Assembly: GCA_030039095.1 (NCBI GenBank)
Contig: JASHQP010000486.1
Span: 1-12,806, forward strand
DNA: 12,806 nt
From: Streptosporangiaceae bacterium
Lineage (GTDB): Bacteria > Actinomycetota > Actinomycetes > Streptosporangiales > Streptosporangiaceae
Direction of reading: 5' to 3'
In this document: piece after piece, positions 1 through 6,614 of the stretch
Layout of the letters: each line of letters opens with the position of its first letter
Position numbering within the stretch: the stretch's first letter is position 1
Notes under the pieces: generated by a model
What the model was told of the DNA's origin: nothing
Databases searched by the model: none
Seen by the model: only the letters and a program-made list of their open reading frames with translations
Program-made: the position numbers and the translations under genes

Positions 1-798
1 GCTGATGGTGACGTCGACCAGCCGCACCTCGCCCTCGGCGATCAGCCGCTGGGCGTTGAAGTCGTGCCCGACCGTCATGCCGTCGCCGTAGAACGCGATC
101 TCCTGCCCCGGGCCGGCGATGATGGTGGCTCCGTCCAGCCGGACGGAGCCGCTGACCCTGGCTCCGGCCATCGTCACGGTGCCGCGGGCGTCGAACCCGT
201 CGTTGGCGGCGATGGCGCCGTCCACGATGAGGTGATCAGCGTCCAGGGCGGCCTGCTGGCCCTCCCCGTGGCGCAGCCGCGCTCCGCGCAGCCGCAGCGC
301 GCGGTGCAGGTGCGCGCCGGTGAGCGTCACCGTCCGGGAGGACGAGACCCCGGTGAGGCCCAGGTCGCTGTCTATCTCGAGGTTCTGCCCGTCGATCCCC
401 GGGAAGGTGCAGCCCTCCAGGGACAGCGCACCAAGGCGGGCCTCGGCGAGCACGATCGGCTCCTCGAATACGCAGTCACGGAAGATGATCGGATGCTCGA
501 TCCGGGCGTGGCTCAGGTCCAGCGAGCCGATGATCCGGGCGCCGCGCAAGGTGAGCCGGGCGTGATGCCCCGGCCGGGGCTCGGCGCACAGGATTTCGGC
601 GATCGTCTTGGCACGCACGACGGACCGGCGCCCACTGACCCGCCCGTTGCGGGCACCGGTCCCGTTCGGGCGCAGGTCCATCTGCTGGCCGGCCCGGAAG
701 GCGTTCCAGAGCTTCCTTTCGGTTCGGCGGGGTGCGGGCTGCCACGCTAAGAAGCCCGGCTGGCCATTGACCCGTTGCGCTGGGGAATCGCGGACCAT
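1..798 (-). CDS. Pentapeptide-like beta-helix protein, 'oxidoreductase'-type annotation in Streptomyces (partial, C-terminus outside window)
   Basis: The frame is open from ATG at 798 to the window edge (266 codons), so the C-terminus is missing. The start is preceded by a strong AGGGGGG ribosome binding site 3-9 bases upstream. The N-terminal ~75 residues (RKLWNAFRAGQQMDLRP, later SVVRAKTIAEIL) resemble the PAERRVWEAF..G..VD.R / RTVRAEVL region of a large actinobacterial family usually called 'oxidoreductase' or 'membrane-associated oxidoreductase'. After residue ~80 come degenerate pentapeptide-like coils (LTLRGARIIGSLDLSHARI, then LRLRGARLRH, VTMAGARVSGSVRLDGATI) that predict a right-handed quadrilateral beta-helix. 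No redox-cofactor motif is visible, so the family name says little about function. There is no signal peptide in the part seen. Codon 17 is a rare TTA. It lies 147 bp downstream of the secreted beta-helix gene on the same strand. Assignment to the family is fairly sure; function is unknown. Confidence 0.75.
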   Translation of the reverse strand, partial: MVRDSPAQRVNGQPGFLAWQPAPRRTERKLWNAFRAGQQMDLRPNGTGARNGRVSGRRSVVRAKTIAEILCAEPRPGHHARLTLRGARIIGSLDLSHARIEHPIIFRDCVFEEPIVLAEARLGALSLEGCTFPGIDGQNLEIDSDLGLTGVSSSRTVTLTGAHLHRALRLRGARLRHGEGQQAALDADHLIVDGAIAANDGFDARGTVTMAGARVSGSVRLDGATIIAGPGQEIAFYGDGMTVGHDFNAQRLIAEGEVRLVDVTIS

Positions 799-834
799 CG
801 ACCCCCCTGACGGTCGTGACGGCCCTCCGCTGCC

Positions 835-863
835 GCGGCGCCGGCCGAGCAGGCCGGCGGCGC
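835..863 (-). terminator. GC-rich hairpin downstream of the secreted beta-helix gene
   Basis: CGCCGGCC (839-846), a 5-base loop and GGCCGGCG (852-859) form a perfect 8-bp stem. After one G.G mismatch, three more pairs extend it. It sits ~85 bases past the stop codon of the minus-strand gene ending at 946 and before the gene starting at 798. There is no T-run, as is common for actinomycete terminators, so it could equally be an mRNA-stabilising structure. Confidence 0.35.
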
Positions 864-945
864 TGGTTCTCCATGATCCCTCGTCCGGAACAGCCAGGCA
901 AGGCGCCGCCGTCCGTGAGCCGCCCTCCCGTAAGGATTGAGGAGC

Positions 946-1974
946 TCACCCGGAGCATCCCGGCACGCTTCCGGATGGAGCGCAGTTGTCCGGCTTGTTT
1001 GTGCGAGCCCAGGACTGGTCCAGGGTCACGGTGCCGCTGGCCTTGTAGATGCCGCCGCCGCTGCCGGGACCGCCCTCCGCGGTATTGCTCTGCACCGCGG
1101 AACGCGTCAGCGTCATCGCGCCGCCGTTGACGACGAAGATGCCGCCGCCCTGGCTCGACGCTGTGTTGCGTTCCACCGTCGAGCGGATCACGTTCGCGGT
1201 GCCGTCGTTGTCATAGAGGCCGGCTCCGAAGCCGGCGGTGTTCCCGTACACCTCCGAACCGGAGAGCGTCAGCGTGCCGGTCTGGCCGTCGCAGATGCCG
1301 CCGCCGTCCGCTACCCGGGCCATGTTGTTGTTCACCGAAGACTGGCTCACCGTAGCCGAGTTACCGACTCCGACGCTGTCGATGCCGCCGCAGTTGTCCG
1401 CAGAGTTGCCGAGCAAATGGGAGTCGCGAACCGTGAGCACGCCGTTGTTGTTGATGCCGCCGCCAGCACCCAGCGAGTAGTTGTCCCTTACCGTCGAGAC
1501 GGTTACCACAAGGGTCGCATTTACTGCGTTGTTGATGCCGCCGCCGGGGCCGTTCGACGCCGTGTTGCCGCTCACGGCGGAATCGACCACCGTCAGCGCG
1601 CCCTGATTGTTGATGCCGCCGGTGCCATTGGTGATCATCAGGTGATCGAGGCGGACCACGGCGGCGCTGCCGACCGTCACGGTGCGGCCTGCCGCATTGC
1701 CGTCGAGCACCGCCTGGCCGGTGCCGACGAGGGTCAGGTCGTTGCTGATCGTGAACGGGCCGGTGCAGGTGCCTGTCACCAGCAGCGTCGCGCCCGTGGT
1801 GGCGGCGGCGATCGCGGGCTGAAGGGCGTTGTGGTTGATGCTGCAGTCCACCAGGTTTGCCGGGCTCGCCGCGGCCGGGGGCGCTCCGGCCAAGGCGGCT
1901 GTCCCGGCCAGTACCGTCGCGGCCGCCGCCTGTGCCGAGCGGCAGCGCACCACCCTCCCGATGGTGATCAGCAT
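946..1974 (-). CDS. Secreted right-handed parallel beta-helix repeat protein (PMP-like repeats)
   Basis: 342 aa, ATG at 1974 with GGGAG/GAAGG purine-rich sequence just upstream. Residues 1 to ~37 form a Sec signal peptide: a basic RVVRCR, an Ala-rich core, and PPAAASPA as the cleavage region. The mature protein is a chain of ~25-35-residue coils with the pattern GGGI-N..G.LTV..S.V..N.A, for example GPGGGINNAVNATL, GAGGGINNNGVLTV, DGGGICDGQTGTLTL and SQGGGIFVVNGGAMTL. This is the polymorphic-outer-membrane-protein/pectate-lyase-like fold. The C-terminal DNCAPSGSVPGCSG with two cysteines is typical of the end of these actinobacterial proteins, so the gene looks complete. No sortase signal, membrane anchor or catalytic residue set is visible. 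It is probably released or wall-associated, and a binding or structural role is possible. It is divergent from the VOC gene. Fold assignment is strong; function is unknown. Confidence 0.85.
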   Translation of the reverse strand: MLITIGRVVRCRSAQAAAATVLAGTAALAGAPPAAASPANLVDCSINHNALQPAIAAATTGATLLVTGTCTGPFTISNDLTLVGTGQAVLDGNAAGRTVTVGSAAVVRLDHLMITNGTGGINNQGALTVVDSAVSGNTASNGPGGGINNAVNATLVVTVSTVRDNYSLGAGGGINNNGVLTVRDSHLLGNSADNCGGIDSVGVGNSATVSQSSVNNNMARVADGGGICDGQTGTLTLSGSEVYGNTAGFGAGLYDNDGTANVIRSTVERNTASSQGGGIFVVNGGAMTLTRSAVQSNTAEGGPGSGGGIYKASGTVTLDQSWARTNKPDNCAPSGSVPGCSG

Positions 1975-2187
1975 CTGCCTTCTCCCTTTCCGCTCGGTGC
2001 GAGCATGCCCGAATAAACAGTTTGGCTTTCACGCCATTATCCTGCGTGCAGGCAGTCAGCGCAGGTAATCGCCACGCGGGCAATAGCAGCGCGGTTGCTA
2101 TGTCAAGCCAACCCGGATTACTCCGATAAACGGGGAAGGTAAAATTAATCCCTGGCCGTATGCTCAATGGCCTTGCTTTAGAGTCTG
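1975..2187. other. Intergenic region upstream of the beta-helix gene
   Basis: There is no gene here. The region is clearly AT-richer than its surroundings, especially around 2100-2180. On the minus strand a GATAAT box (complement of 2036-2041) lies ~60 bases upstream of the beta-helix start and is a possible -10, but no convincing -35 is seen at 16-18 bases. A small inverted repeat, ATAGCA (2083-2088) and TGCTAT (2096-2101), flanks a 7-base loop. The AT-rich part next to the transposase stub may be leftover insertion-sequence end DNA, but I cannot identify a terminal inverted repeat. Confidence 0.4.
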
Positions 2188-2307
2188 ATGGGATACCGTG
2201 ACCGCTTTGTGGCTCATGATGGTTCTGAGGGGCTCTCGCCGGATGGCTGGCTGCCGGACCGGATCTCGGTGGGGGTGATGACCAGGGCGTTCCCGCTGGT
2301 GCGATGA
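2188..2307 (+). pseudogene. N-terminal stub of an IS4-family transposase
   Basis: Reading from ATG at 2188 gives a 39-residue peptide ending at TGA 2305-2307. It contains LPDRISVGVMTRAFP, which closely matches the N-terminal LPDRISVGVLTRTFPPELVD signature of the IS4-family transposases common in Streptomyces, Frankia and relatives. Homology breaks off after RAFP, exactly where PELVD would follow, and no DDE catalytic part is found in any frame downstream. It is therefore a truncated remnant with no activity. The VOC gene starts 30 bases after the stop. Identification rests on recalled family sequence and one short motif, so it is likely but not proven. Confidence 0.6.
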
Positions 2308-2337
2308 TTTTCCTGGCGGCCGTCGGTCTTACAGAGC

Positions 2338-2724
2338 ATGACTATGACGACGAGAGTCCGGAGCGTGTCGATCCCGGTGGCCGATCAGGACCGGGCACTG
2401 GCGTTTTACACAGAGGTGCTCGGCTGCGAGCTGCGCATCGACATCGAGGTGTGGCCCGGGGCCAGGCTGGTGGAAGTGGTGCCCCCCGGGTCGAGCGTCG
2501 GCCTGGTGCTACTGCCCCCGGACAGCGAAATCCCGATGGCCGTACGGCTGGGCACGACCAACGCCGAGACCGCCTACGCGCGGCTTCGCCAGGCGGGCGT
2601 GAGGCTGCACAACGACGAAGTCGTGCACCTCGACGGCAACCCGCCGATGTTCTTTTTCGCCGACCCGGACGGCAACGGGCTCGTTTATCTAGAGGAAGAA
2701 CCCGGCGGGGCCAGCGGCAGCTGA
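2338..2724 (+). CDS. VOC family protein (glyoxalase/bleomycin-resistance fold)
   Basis: 128 aa, a single VOC domain made of two beta-alpha-beta-beta-beta repeats. The first begins SIPVADQDRALAFYTEVLGCELR (residues 11-33) and the second begins around IPMAVRLGTTNAETAYARLRQAG. It ends with PMFFFADPDGNGLVYLEE, the usual DPDGN turn and last strand. Compared with E. coli GloA, the positions of metal ligands His5 and Glu122 align here to Ser9 and the Val of GLVYLEE. It therefore lacks the canonical metal site, and a lyase or dioxygenase role should not be assumed; a binding or resistance function is possible. The ATG at 2338 has no good Shine-Dalgarno; a second ATG at 2344 is an alternative. It stands alone on the plus strand, preceded by a transposase stub and followed by the GH92 control region. 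Confidence 0.85.
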   Translation: MTMTTRVRSVSIPVADQDRALAFYTEVLGCELRIDIEVWPGARLVEVVPPGSSVGLVLLPPDSEIPMAVRLGTTNAETAYARLRQAGVRLHNDEVVHLDGNPPMFFFADPDGNGLVYLEEEPGGASGS

Positions 2725-2731
2725 TGCCGGC

Positions 2732-2765
2732 ATCCGCCTGAACGGCGTCCTCGTGTGCGGCGGAT
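2732..2765 (+). terminator. Weak inverted repeat after the VOC gene
   Basis: ATCCGCC (2732-2738) and GGCGGAT (2759-2765) are perfect 7-base inverted repeats separated by 20 bases, starting 8 bases after the VOC stop codon. They could end VOC transcription before the GH92 control region. There is no T-tract, and the loop is long. Confidence 0.3.
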
Positions 2766-2782
2766 TGCCTGACCGCGACATC

Positions 2783-2796
2783 AGACATCGTTGTCA
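2783..2796. promoter_or_regulatory. LacI-type operator, upstream copy (imperfect)
   Basis: aGACATCGTTGTCa matches the downstream perfect palindrome aGACAACGTTGTCa at 13 of 14 positions, and the central CG is conserved. CG-centred palindromes of this form are typical targets of LacI-family sugar repressors. No regulator gene lies in the window. Confidence 0.55.
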
Positions 2797-3001
2797 TACG
2801 TGTTTCATCCCAAACCATCTTGACTGGTGTCAATAGAGGGCCGATCGTGGCGCGGCCTCGGGGGTGCATGCCGGGCCGGCCCGGCCGACGCCGGGGGCTT
2901 CAACCCGCCGTGCCGTAGCGCACAGGTAACAACGTCCTGCCCCCCCTGACCCAAAAGAGCAGGTCCGGCCCGGGGGTCGCTGGCCATCGTCGGGGTGCGC
3001 C

Positions 3002-3030
3002 TTGTGGGCACGTTCTCGCTGCGATAGAAG
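3002..3030 (+). promoter_or_regulatory. Predicted promoter of the GH92-GH27 operon
   Basis: TTGTGG (3002-3007), a 17-base spacer and TAGAAG (3025-3030) resemble the Streptomyces housekeeping promoter (TTGAC / TAGRRT). Transcription would start near 3037, at the edge of the perfect operator, which is the expected geometry for repression. Confidence 0.4.
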
Positions 3031-3037
3031 AAGGGCG

Positions 3038-3051
3038 AGACAACGTTGTCA
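3038..3051. promoter_or_regulatory. LacI-type operator, perfect palindrome next to the GH92 ribosome binding site
   Basis: GACAACGTTGTC (3039-3050) is a perfect 12-bp CG-centred palindrome ending 2 bases before the GGAGG ribosome binding site. It overlaps the predicted transcription start. Binding here should block initiation or clearance. LacI-family regulators of actinomycete polysaccharide operons use sites of this design; which regulator binds is not known. Confidence 0.65.
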
Positions 3052-3063
3052 TGGAGGCGATCC

Positions 3064-6000
3064 GTGATAGGTCATCCGCCCCGCGCTTGCCGACAGCGCC
3101 GTCCCCTCGCATTGGCCGCCGTGACGGCCGCCATCTGCGCGGTACCGCTCGCCGTCGCTGCCGCGCCCCAGGCCACGGCCGCCGCCGGTACGTCGGCCGC
3201 CGTCGGTACGTCGGCCGCTGGCAGCGCCCTGGTCACCGACCCGGCGTCGCTGGTGAACCCCATGATCGGTACCGGTTCCGGCGGCGCGACCGTGGGCCAG
3301 ATAGACACGTTCCCGGGCGCGGCGGCGCCGTTCGGGATGCTGACCTTCAGCCCGGACACCCCGTCCCGCCCGGACGGCGGCGGGTACAACTACGCCGACT
3401 CGTCGATCCTGGGCTTCAGCCTCACGCACATCTCGGGCCCCGGCTGCGGCGCCTACGGCGACTTCCCCATCCTGCCGACGGTCGGCGCCCTCGGCAGCGA
3501 CCCGGTCGACACCACGGACCCGTTCTCGCACGGCGAGGAGAACGCCAGGCCCGGCTCGTACTCGGTCACGCTGAACCCGTCCACCTCCTCCGCCATCCAG
3601 GCAGACCTGGCGGCGACGACGCGTTCCGGCATCGGCAGCTTCACGTATCCGAGCAGCACGGCGGCCAACATCCTGTTCAAGGCGGGCGACGCGGAGTCCG
3701 GCAACACGGCCGCGGACGTGCAGGTGGTGGGCGACAACGAGGTGACCGGTGACGAGACCGCCGGGCAGTTCTGCGGCAGCCCGGGCACCTACCCGGTGCA
3801 CTTCGTGGCCAAATTCTCCCGGCCGTTCTCCTCCTACGGCACCTGGCAGACCGAGCCCACCGGGCCGAACGTCTTCACCGAGCCCGCCGGCAGCCTGCCC
3901 TGGAGCTACCACGTGATCAACAGTGGCGGCAGCACCCCGGCGATCGCGTCGGCGACCACGGCGGACGGGACCAGCGCGGTCTCCTGGCAGCAGTCCACGG
4001 CCGAGGCGAACACCTGGATCGAGGCCACGCCGCCGGCCCTGACCCAGGGCGGCACCTACGAGGCGAGCGTCACCCTCCAGGGCAGCGGCGACATGTTCCT
4101 CGACTTCTACAACGGCCAGGTGGACGTCGACAGCCAGAGCGTCCAGCTGTCGTCGACGCCGGTCACGCTCACGATCGCCTCGACGGTGCCCACGGGGTCG
4201 GTCGGGGCCGAGCAGTTCGAGGTGCGCACCGCCAGCACCGGGCCGGTCAGCCTGCTCGCCTCCGCGGTGTCGCTGCGCCAGGAGTCCGTGGTCGAGACCG
4301 AGGGATCGGCTCGGGTCTCCAGCAAGGGGCCGGCCCTGCAGCGGGAGCCCGCCGGGCCCGGCGGAAAGCCGGTCGGCGGCCCGCTCGTCGCCCCGCCCGG
4401 CCAGGAGGCCAACGGTGACCAGTCGCGCACCACTGTCGCGTCCGCGACAGGGCTCGGCTCGGGATCCTGGGTGACGTTCAACACCACGGCGCAGCGCACG
4501 GTCACGATGAAGGTCTCCATCTCCTACGTCAGCCAGGCCAATGCGTGGCAGAATCTCCGCGCCGAGGACCCCGGATGGAGCGTCCCGGCCGTGGCCGCCC
4601 ACACCTACGCGGAGTGGAACAGCCTGCTCAGCCGGATCCGGATCGGCGGCGGAACGCAGTCCGAGCAGGCGCAGTTCTATACAGCGCTCTACCACGCACT
4701 CCTGGATCCGAGCACGTTCTCCGACGTCAACGGGCAGTACCTGGGCTTCGACAACGAGGTGCACCAACTGCCGCCCGGCCAGGTCCAGTACGCCAACTAC
4801 TCGGGCTGGGACGTCTACCGCGACGAAATCCCGCTGCTGGCGGTCGTCGCGCCGCAGCAGACCAGCCAGATGATGACCTCGCTGCTGAGCGACGAGGCCC
4901 AGGGCGGATGGCTGCCCAAGTGGGGGTTCGCCAACGACTACACCCAGGTCATGAACGGCGACGCGGCCGACGAGATCCTGGCCGAGGCCTACGCGTTCGG
5001 GGCCAGGGACTTCGACGCCCGCGCCGCCCTCGACGCGATGATCAAGGGCGCCACCGTGGTGCCCACGACCAGCCAGCTCGGACAGGGCTTCTACGTGGAG
5101 CGCCCGCAGCTGGCCGACTATGAATCGCTGGGATTCGTGCCGAACACCCAGGAGAGCGACCTGTCCCCCGTCGACAATGGCGCCTCGGAGACCCTGGAGT
5201 ACGCCACCGGGGACTTCTCGATCGCCGAACTGGCGCAGGAACTCGGGCAGGCATCCACCCACCGGACGTTCCTGCAGCGATCCCAGAACTGGACCAACGT
5301 CTTCAACACCGCCACCGGCTACATCGAGCCGCGTGACGGCAGCGGCCAGTTCCCGGAACTGGGCCCGAACATCGCGGGCATGAGCAGCTTCGGCCAGTCC
5401 GGCTTCCAGGAAGGCGACGCGGCCCAGTACACCTGGTCGGTGCCACAGGACCTGGGCGGCCTGGTCCAGGCGATCGGCGGCGACGCCGCCGTCCAGCAGC
5501 GCCTGGACACGTTCTTCACCCAGCTCAACGCCGGGCCGAATGCTCCCTACGACTGGGCCGGCAACGAGCCCTCGCTGGGCTCGCCCTGGCTCTACGACTA
5601 CGTGGGGGCGCCGTACAAGACCGAGGCGCTGGTGCACGAGATCCTCACCGCGGTCTACTCCGACACCCCGGGCGGCGAGCCGGGCAACGACGACCTGGGC
5701 GCGATGAGCTCGTGGTACGTCTGGGCCAGCCTCGGCATGTACCCGGAGACCCCGGGCGCGCCGGTCCTGGTGCTCGGCGCGCCGGTGTTCCCGGTGGCAC
5801 AATTCGACGTCCCGGGCCGGGCCCCTGTCACGATCACCGCGCCCGGCGCCCCGGCTTCGGAGTACGTGCAGGGCGTCAGCGTCGACGGACGGTCCACGCC
5901 GGACGCCTGGCTGCCCGCGTCCGTGCTCGACGGCGTCGGATCGCGGCCCGGGCCGGCCAGCGTCTCGTTCGCGATGACCGCCACCGCCGACACCTCCTGG

Positions 6001-6540
6001 GCCGCCGCCCCCAGCGACGCGCCGCCGTCCTACCAGGCCGGGCCGCTGCAGTTCCCGCCGGGACGCCAGCCGGAGGTCCTGGTCCCGACCGGCCCGAACC
6101 TGCTGGGCAGCACGCCGACCGGCCAGCTCGACTGGCTGGGACCGGTGGAGAACGGGGTCGGCTCCATCCCGGGCACGATCACGCCGGCCACCACCCCGCA
6201 GGGTGCGAGCGCGGTGGAGTGGACCGAGACCAGCGCCGCCCCCAACTCATGGATCTGGGTCCAGCCGTCGCCGGATCTCACTGGAGGCGACTACTACCAG
6301 ATATCCATCACCGTGCAGGGGACCGGCGACGTCTACCTCGACTTCTACGACGGCGAGGAGGACGTAACCACCGACCCGGTGCAGCTCACCGCCACGCCGG
6401 TGACCCTCACCCTGCTGGCCCAGGTTCCGGCCACGGCAGTCACCGACCTGCAGGTCCGCACGGCGAGCACGGGGCCGGTCAACCTATACGCGAGCGCCGC
6501 CAGCATCCAACTCCTCACGCCGGAGACGGCGGGTGGCTGA
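3064..6540 (+). CDS. Secreted GH92 glycoside hydrolase (alpha-1,2-mannosidase type) with two homologous CBM-like modules
   Basis: 1158 aa. I chose GTG at 3064 because GGAGG (3053-3057) sits 6 bases upstream; the TTG at 3046 lies inside the operator and lacks a ribosome binding site. Residues 1 to ~41 are a Sec signal peptide. The GH92 N-terminal beta-sandwich starts at LVNPMIGTGSGG and contains LTHISGPGCGAYGD. It is interrupted after FSRPFSSYGTW by a CBM-like module (267-406) and a Gly/Pro-rich linker, then resumes at GSGSWVTFNTT. The (alpha/alpha)6 catalytic domain shows GGWLPKWG (614-621), VMNGDAADE, AGNEPSLGSPWLYDY with the presumed catalytic acid Glu835, and GNDDLGAMSSWYVW with Asp876/Asp877 in the presumed base and calcium region. 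A second CBM-like module fills 1010-1151. GH92 enzymes are calcium-dependent, inverting exo-alpha-mannosidases acting on N-glycans or yeast mannan. The linkage acted on here is not certain. It is first in an operon with GH27. Confidence 0.9.
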   Translation: MIGHPPRACRQRRPLALAAVTAAICAVPLAVAAAPQATAAAGTSAAVGTSAAGSALVTDPASLVNPMIGTGSGGATVGQIDTFPGAAAPFGMLTFSPDTPSRPDGGGYNYADSSILGFSLTHISGPGCGAYGDFPILPTVGALGSDPVDTTDPFSHGEENARPGSYSVTLNPSTSSAIQADLAATTRSGIGSFTYPSSTAANILFKAGDAESGNTAADVQVVGDNEVTGDETAGQFCGSPGTYPVHFVAKFSRPFSSYGTWQTEPTGPNVFTEPAGSLPWSYHVINSGGSTPAIASATTADGTSAVSWQQSTAEANTWIEATPPALTQGGTYEASVTLQGSGDMFLDFYNGQVDVDSQSVQLSSTPVTLTIASTVPTGSVGAEQFEVRTASTGPVSLLASAVSLRQESVVETEGSARVSSKGPALQREPAGPGGKPVGGPLVAPPGQEANGDQSRTTVASATGLGSGSWVTFNTTAQRTVTMKVSISYVSQANAWQNLRAEDPGWSVPAVAAHTYAEWNSLLSRIRIGGGTQSEQAQFYTALYHALLDPSTFSDVNGQYLGFDNEVHQLPPGQVQYANYSGWDVYRDEIPLLAVVAPQQTSQMMTSLLSDEAQGGWLPKWGFANDYTQVMNGDAADEILAEAYAFGARDFDARAALDAMIKGATVVPTTSQLGQGFYVERPQLADYESLGFVPNTQESDLSPVDNGASETLEYATGDFSIAELAQELGQASTHRTFLQRSQNWTNVFNTATGYIEPRDGSGQFPELGPNIAGMSSFGQSGFQEGDAAQYTWSVPQDLGGLVQAIGGDAAVQQRLDTFFTQLNAGPNAPYDWAGNEPSLGSPWLYDYVGAPYKTEALVHEILTAVYSDTPGGEPGNDDLGAMSSWYVWASLGMYPETPGAPVLVLGAPVFPVAQFDVPGRAPVTITAPGAPASEYVQGVSVDGRSTPDAWLPASVLDGVGSRPGPASVSFAMTATADTSWAAAPSDAPPSYQAGPLQFPPGRQPEVLVPTGPNLLGSTPTGQLDWLGPVENGVGSIPGTITPATTPQGASAVEWTETSAAPNSWIWVQPSPDLTGGDYYQISITVQGTGDVYLDFYDGEEDVTTDPVQLTATPVTLTLLAQVPATAVTDLQVRTASTGPVNLYASAASIQLLTPETAGG
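3187..3222 (+). repeat. 18-bp tandem duplication after the GH92 signal peptide
   Basis: GGTACGTCGGCCGC occurs at 3187-3200 and again at 3205-3218, an 18-bp period encoding GTSAAV then GTSAAG. It lies in the low-complexity Ala/Gly/Ser stretch between the signal peptide and the catalytic domain, and probably changes only linker length. Confidence 0.7.
3862..4281 (+). repeat. CBM-like module, copy 1, nested inside the GH92 N-terminal domain
   Basis: Residues 267-406 of the GH92 protein (from GPNVFTEPAGSLPW to ASAVSLRQ) form a predicted beta-sandwich of the galactose-binding/CBM4-9-like type. Landmarks are DGTSAVSW, NTWIEATPPALTQGGTY, GSGDMFLDFYNG, SSTPVTLT and VRTASTGPVSL. It is homologous over its full length to copy 2 at the C-terminus, and runs of near-identical DNA remain over the VRTASTGPV segment. 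Confidence 0.75.
6091..6516 (+). repeat. CBM-like module, copy 2, C-terminal in GH92
   Basis: Residues 1010-1151 (GPNLLGSTPTGQLDW to SIQLL) repeat copy 1 block by block: QGASAVEW, NSWIWVQPSPDLTGGDY, GTGDVYLDFYDG, TATPVTLT and VRTASTGPVNL. It follows a Pro-rich linker after the catalytic domain, the usual place for a carbohydrate-binding module. Ligand unknown. Confidence 0.75.
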
Positions 6541-6614
6541 CCACAGGCAGCACTGTTCATCACGAGCGGCCGGGAACACGCCCTCGGTCCGGGCCGCGGG
6601 AAGCGCAGGTCCAC

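Larger units (their letters stand above)
2725..3063 (+). promoter_or_regulatory. Control region of the GH92-GH27 operon
   Basis: These 339 bases carry no gene. In order they hold the weak hairpin after VOC, an imperfect LacI-type palindrome (2783-2796), a possible -35 TTGACT (2820-2825) without a good -10, a 14-bp self-complementary GC block (2871-2884), a weak half-site ACAACGT (2930-2936), a better promoter just upstream of GH92, the perfect palindrome at 3038-3051 and the GGAGG ribosome binding site at 3053-3057. The two palindromes are centred 255 bp apart, a distance over which a tetrameric LacI-family repressor could loop DNA. Confidence 0.55.

Noticed and set aside
64..750. 228-codon plus-strand frame over the pentapeptide-like gene
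   Set aside because: Its translation is Pro/Arg/Gly-rich noise. The minus strand shows clear pentapeptide-like repeats and a ribosome binding site.
476..958. 160-codon minus-strand frame near the window start
   Set aside because: It is out of frame with the pentapeptide-like gene at 1-798 and has a low-complexity Arg/Pro composition.
937..2016. 359-codon plus-strand frame opposite the secreted beta-helix gene
   Set aside because: Repetitive GC-rich sequence of the beta-helix gene keeps this antisense frame open; no domain is visible.
2871..2884. 14-bp self-complementary GC block as an operator
   Set aside because: CCGGGCCGGCCCGG is a simple CCGG-type palindrome that arises easily in ~70% GC DNA, and no second copy is seen.
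2929..2940. Third LacI-type operator
   Set aside because: Only the half ACAACGT matches. The other half-site is degraded, so it is not called.
3049..5802. 917-codon open frame antisense to GH92
   Set aside because: It is Arg/Gly/Val-rich without recognisable domains and mirrors the GC-rich third positions of GH92, so it is a coding shadow.
5712..6614. 301-codon upstream extension of the GH27 frame
   Set aside because: It overlaps the GH92 catalytic and CBM regions in another frame, lacks motifs, and a clean signal peptide starts at ATG 6615.
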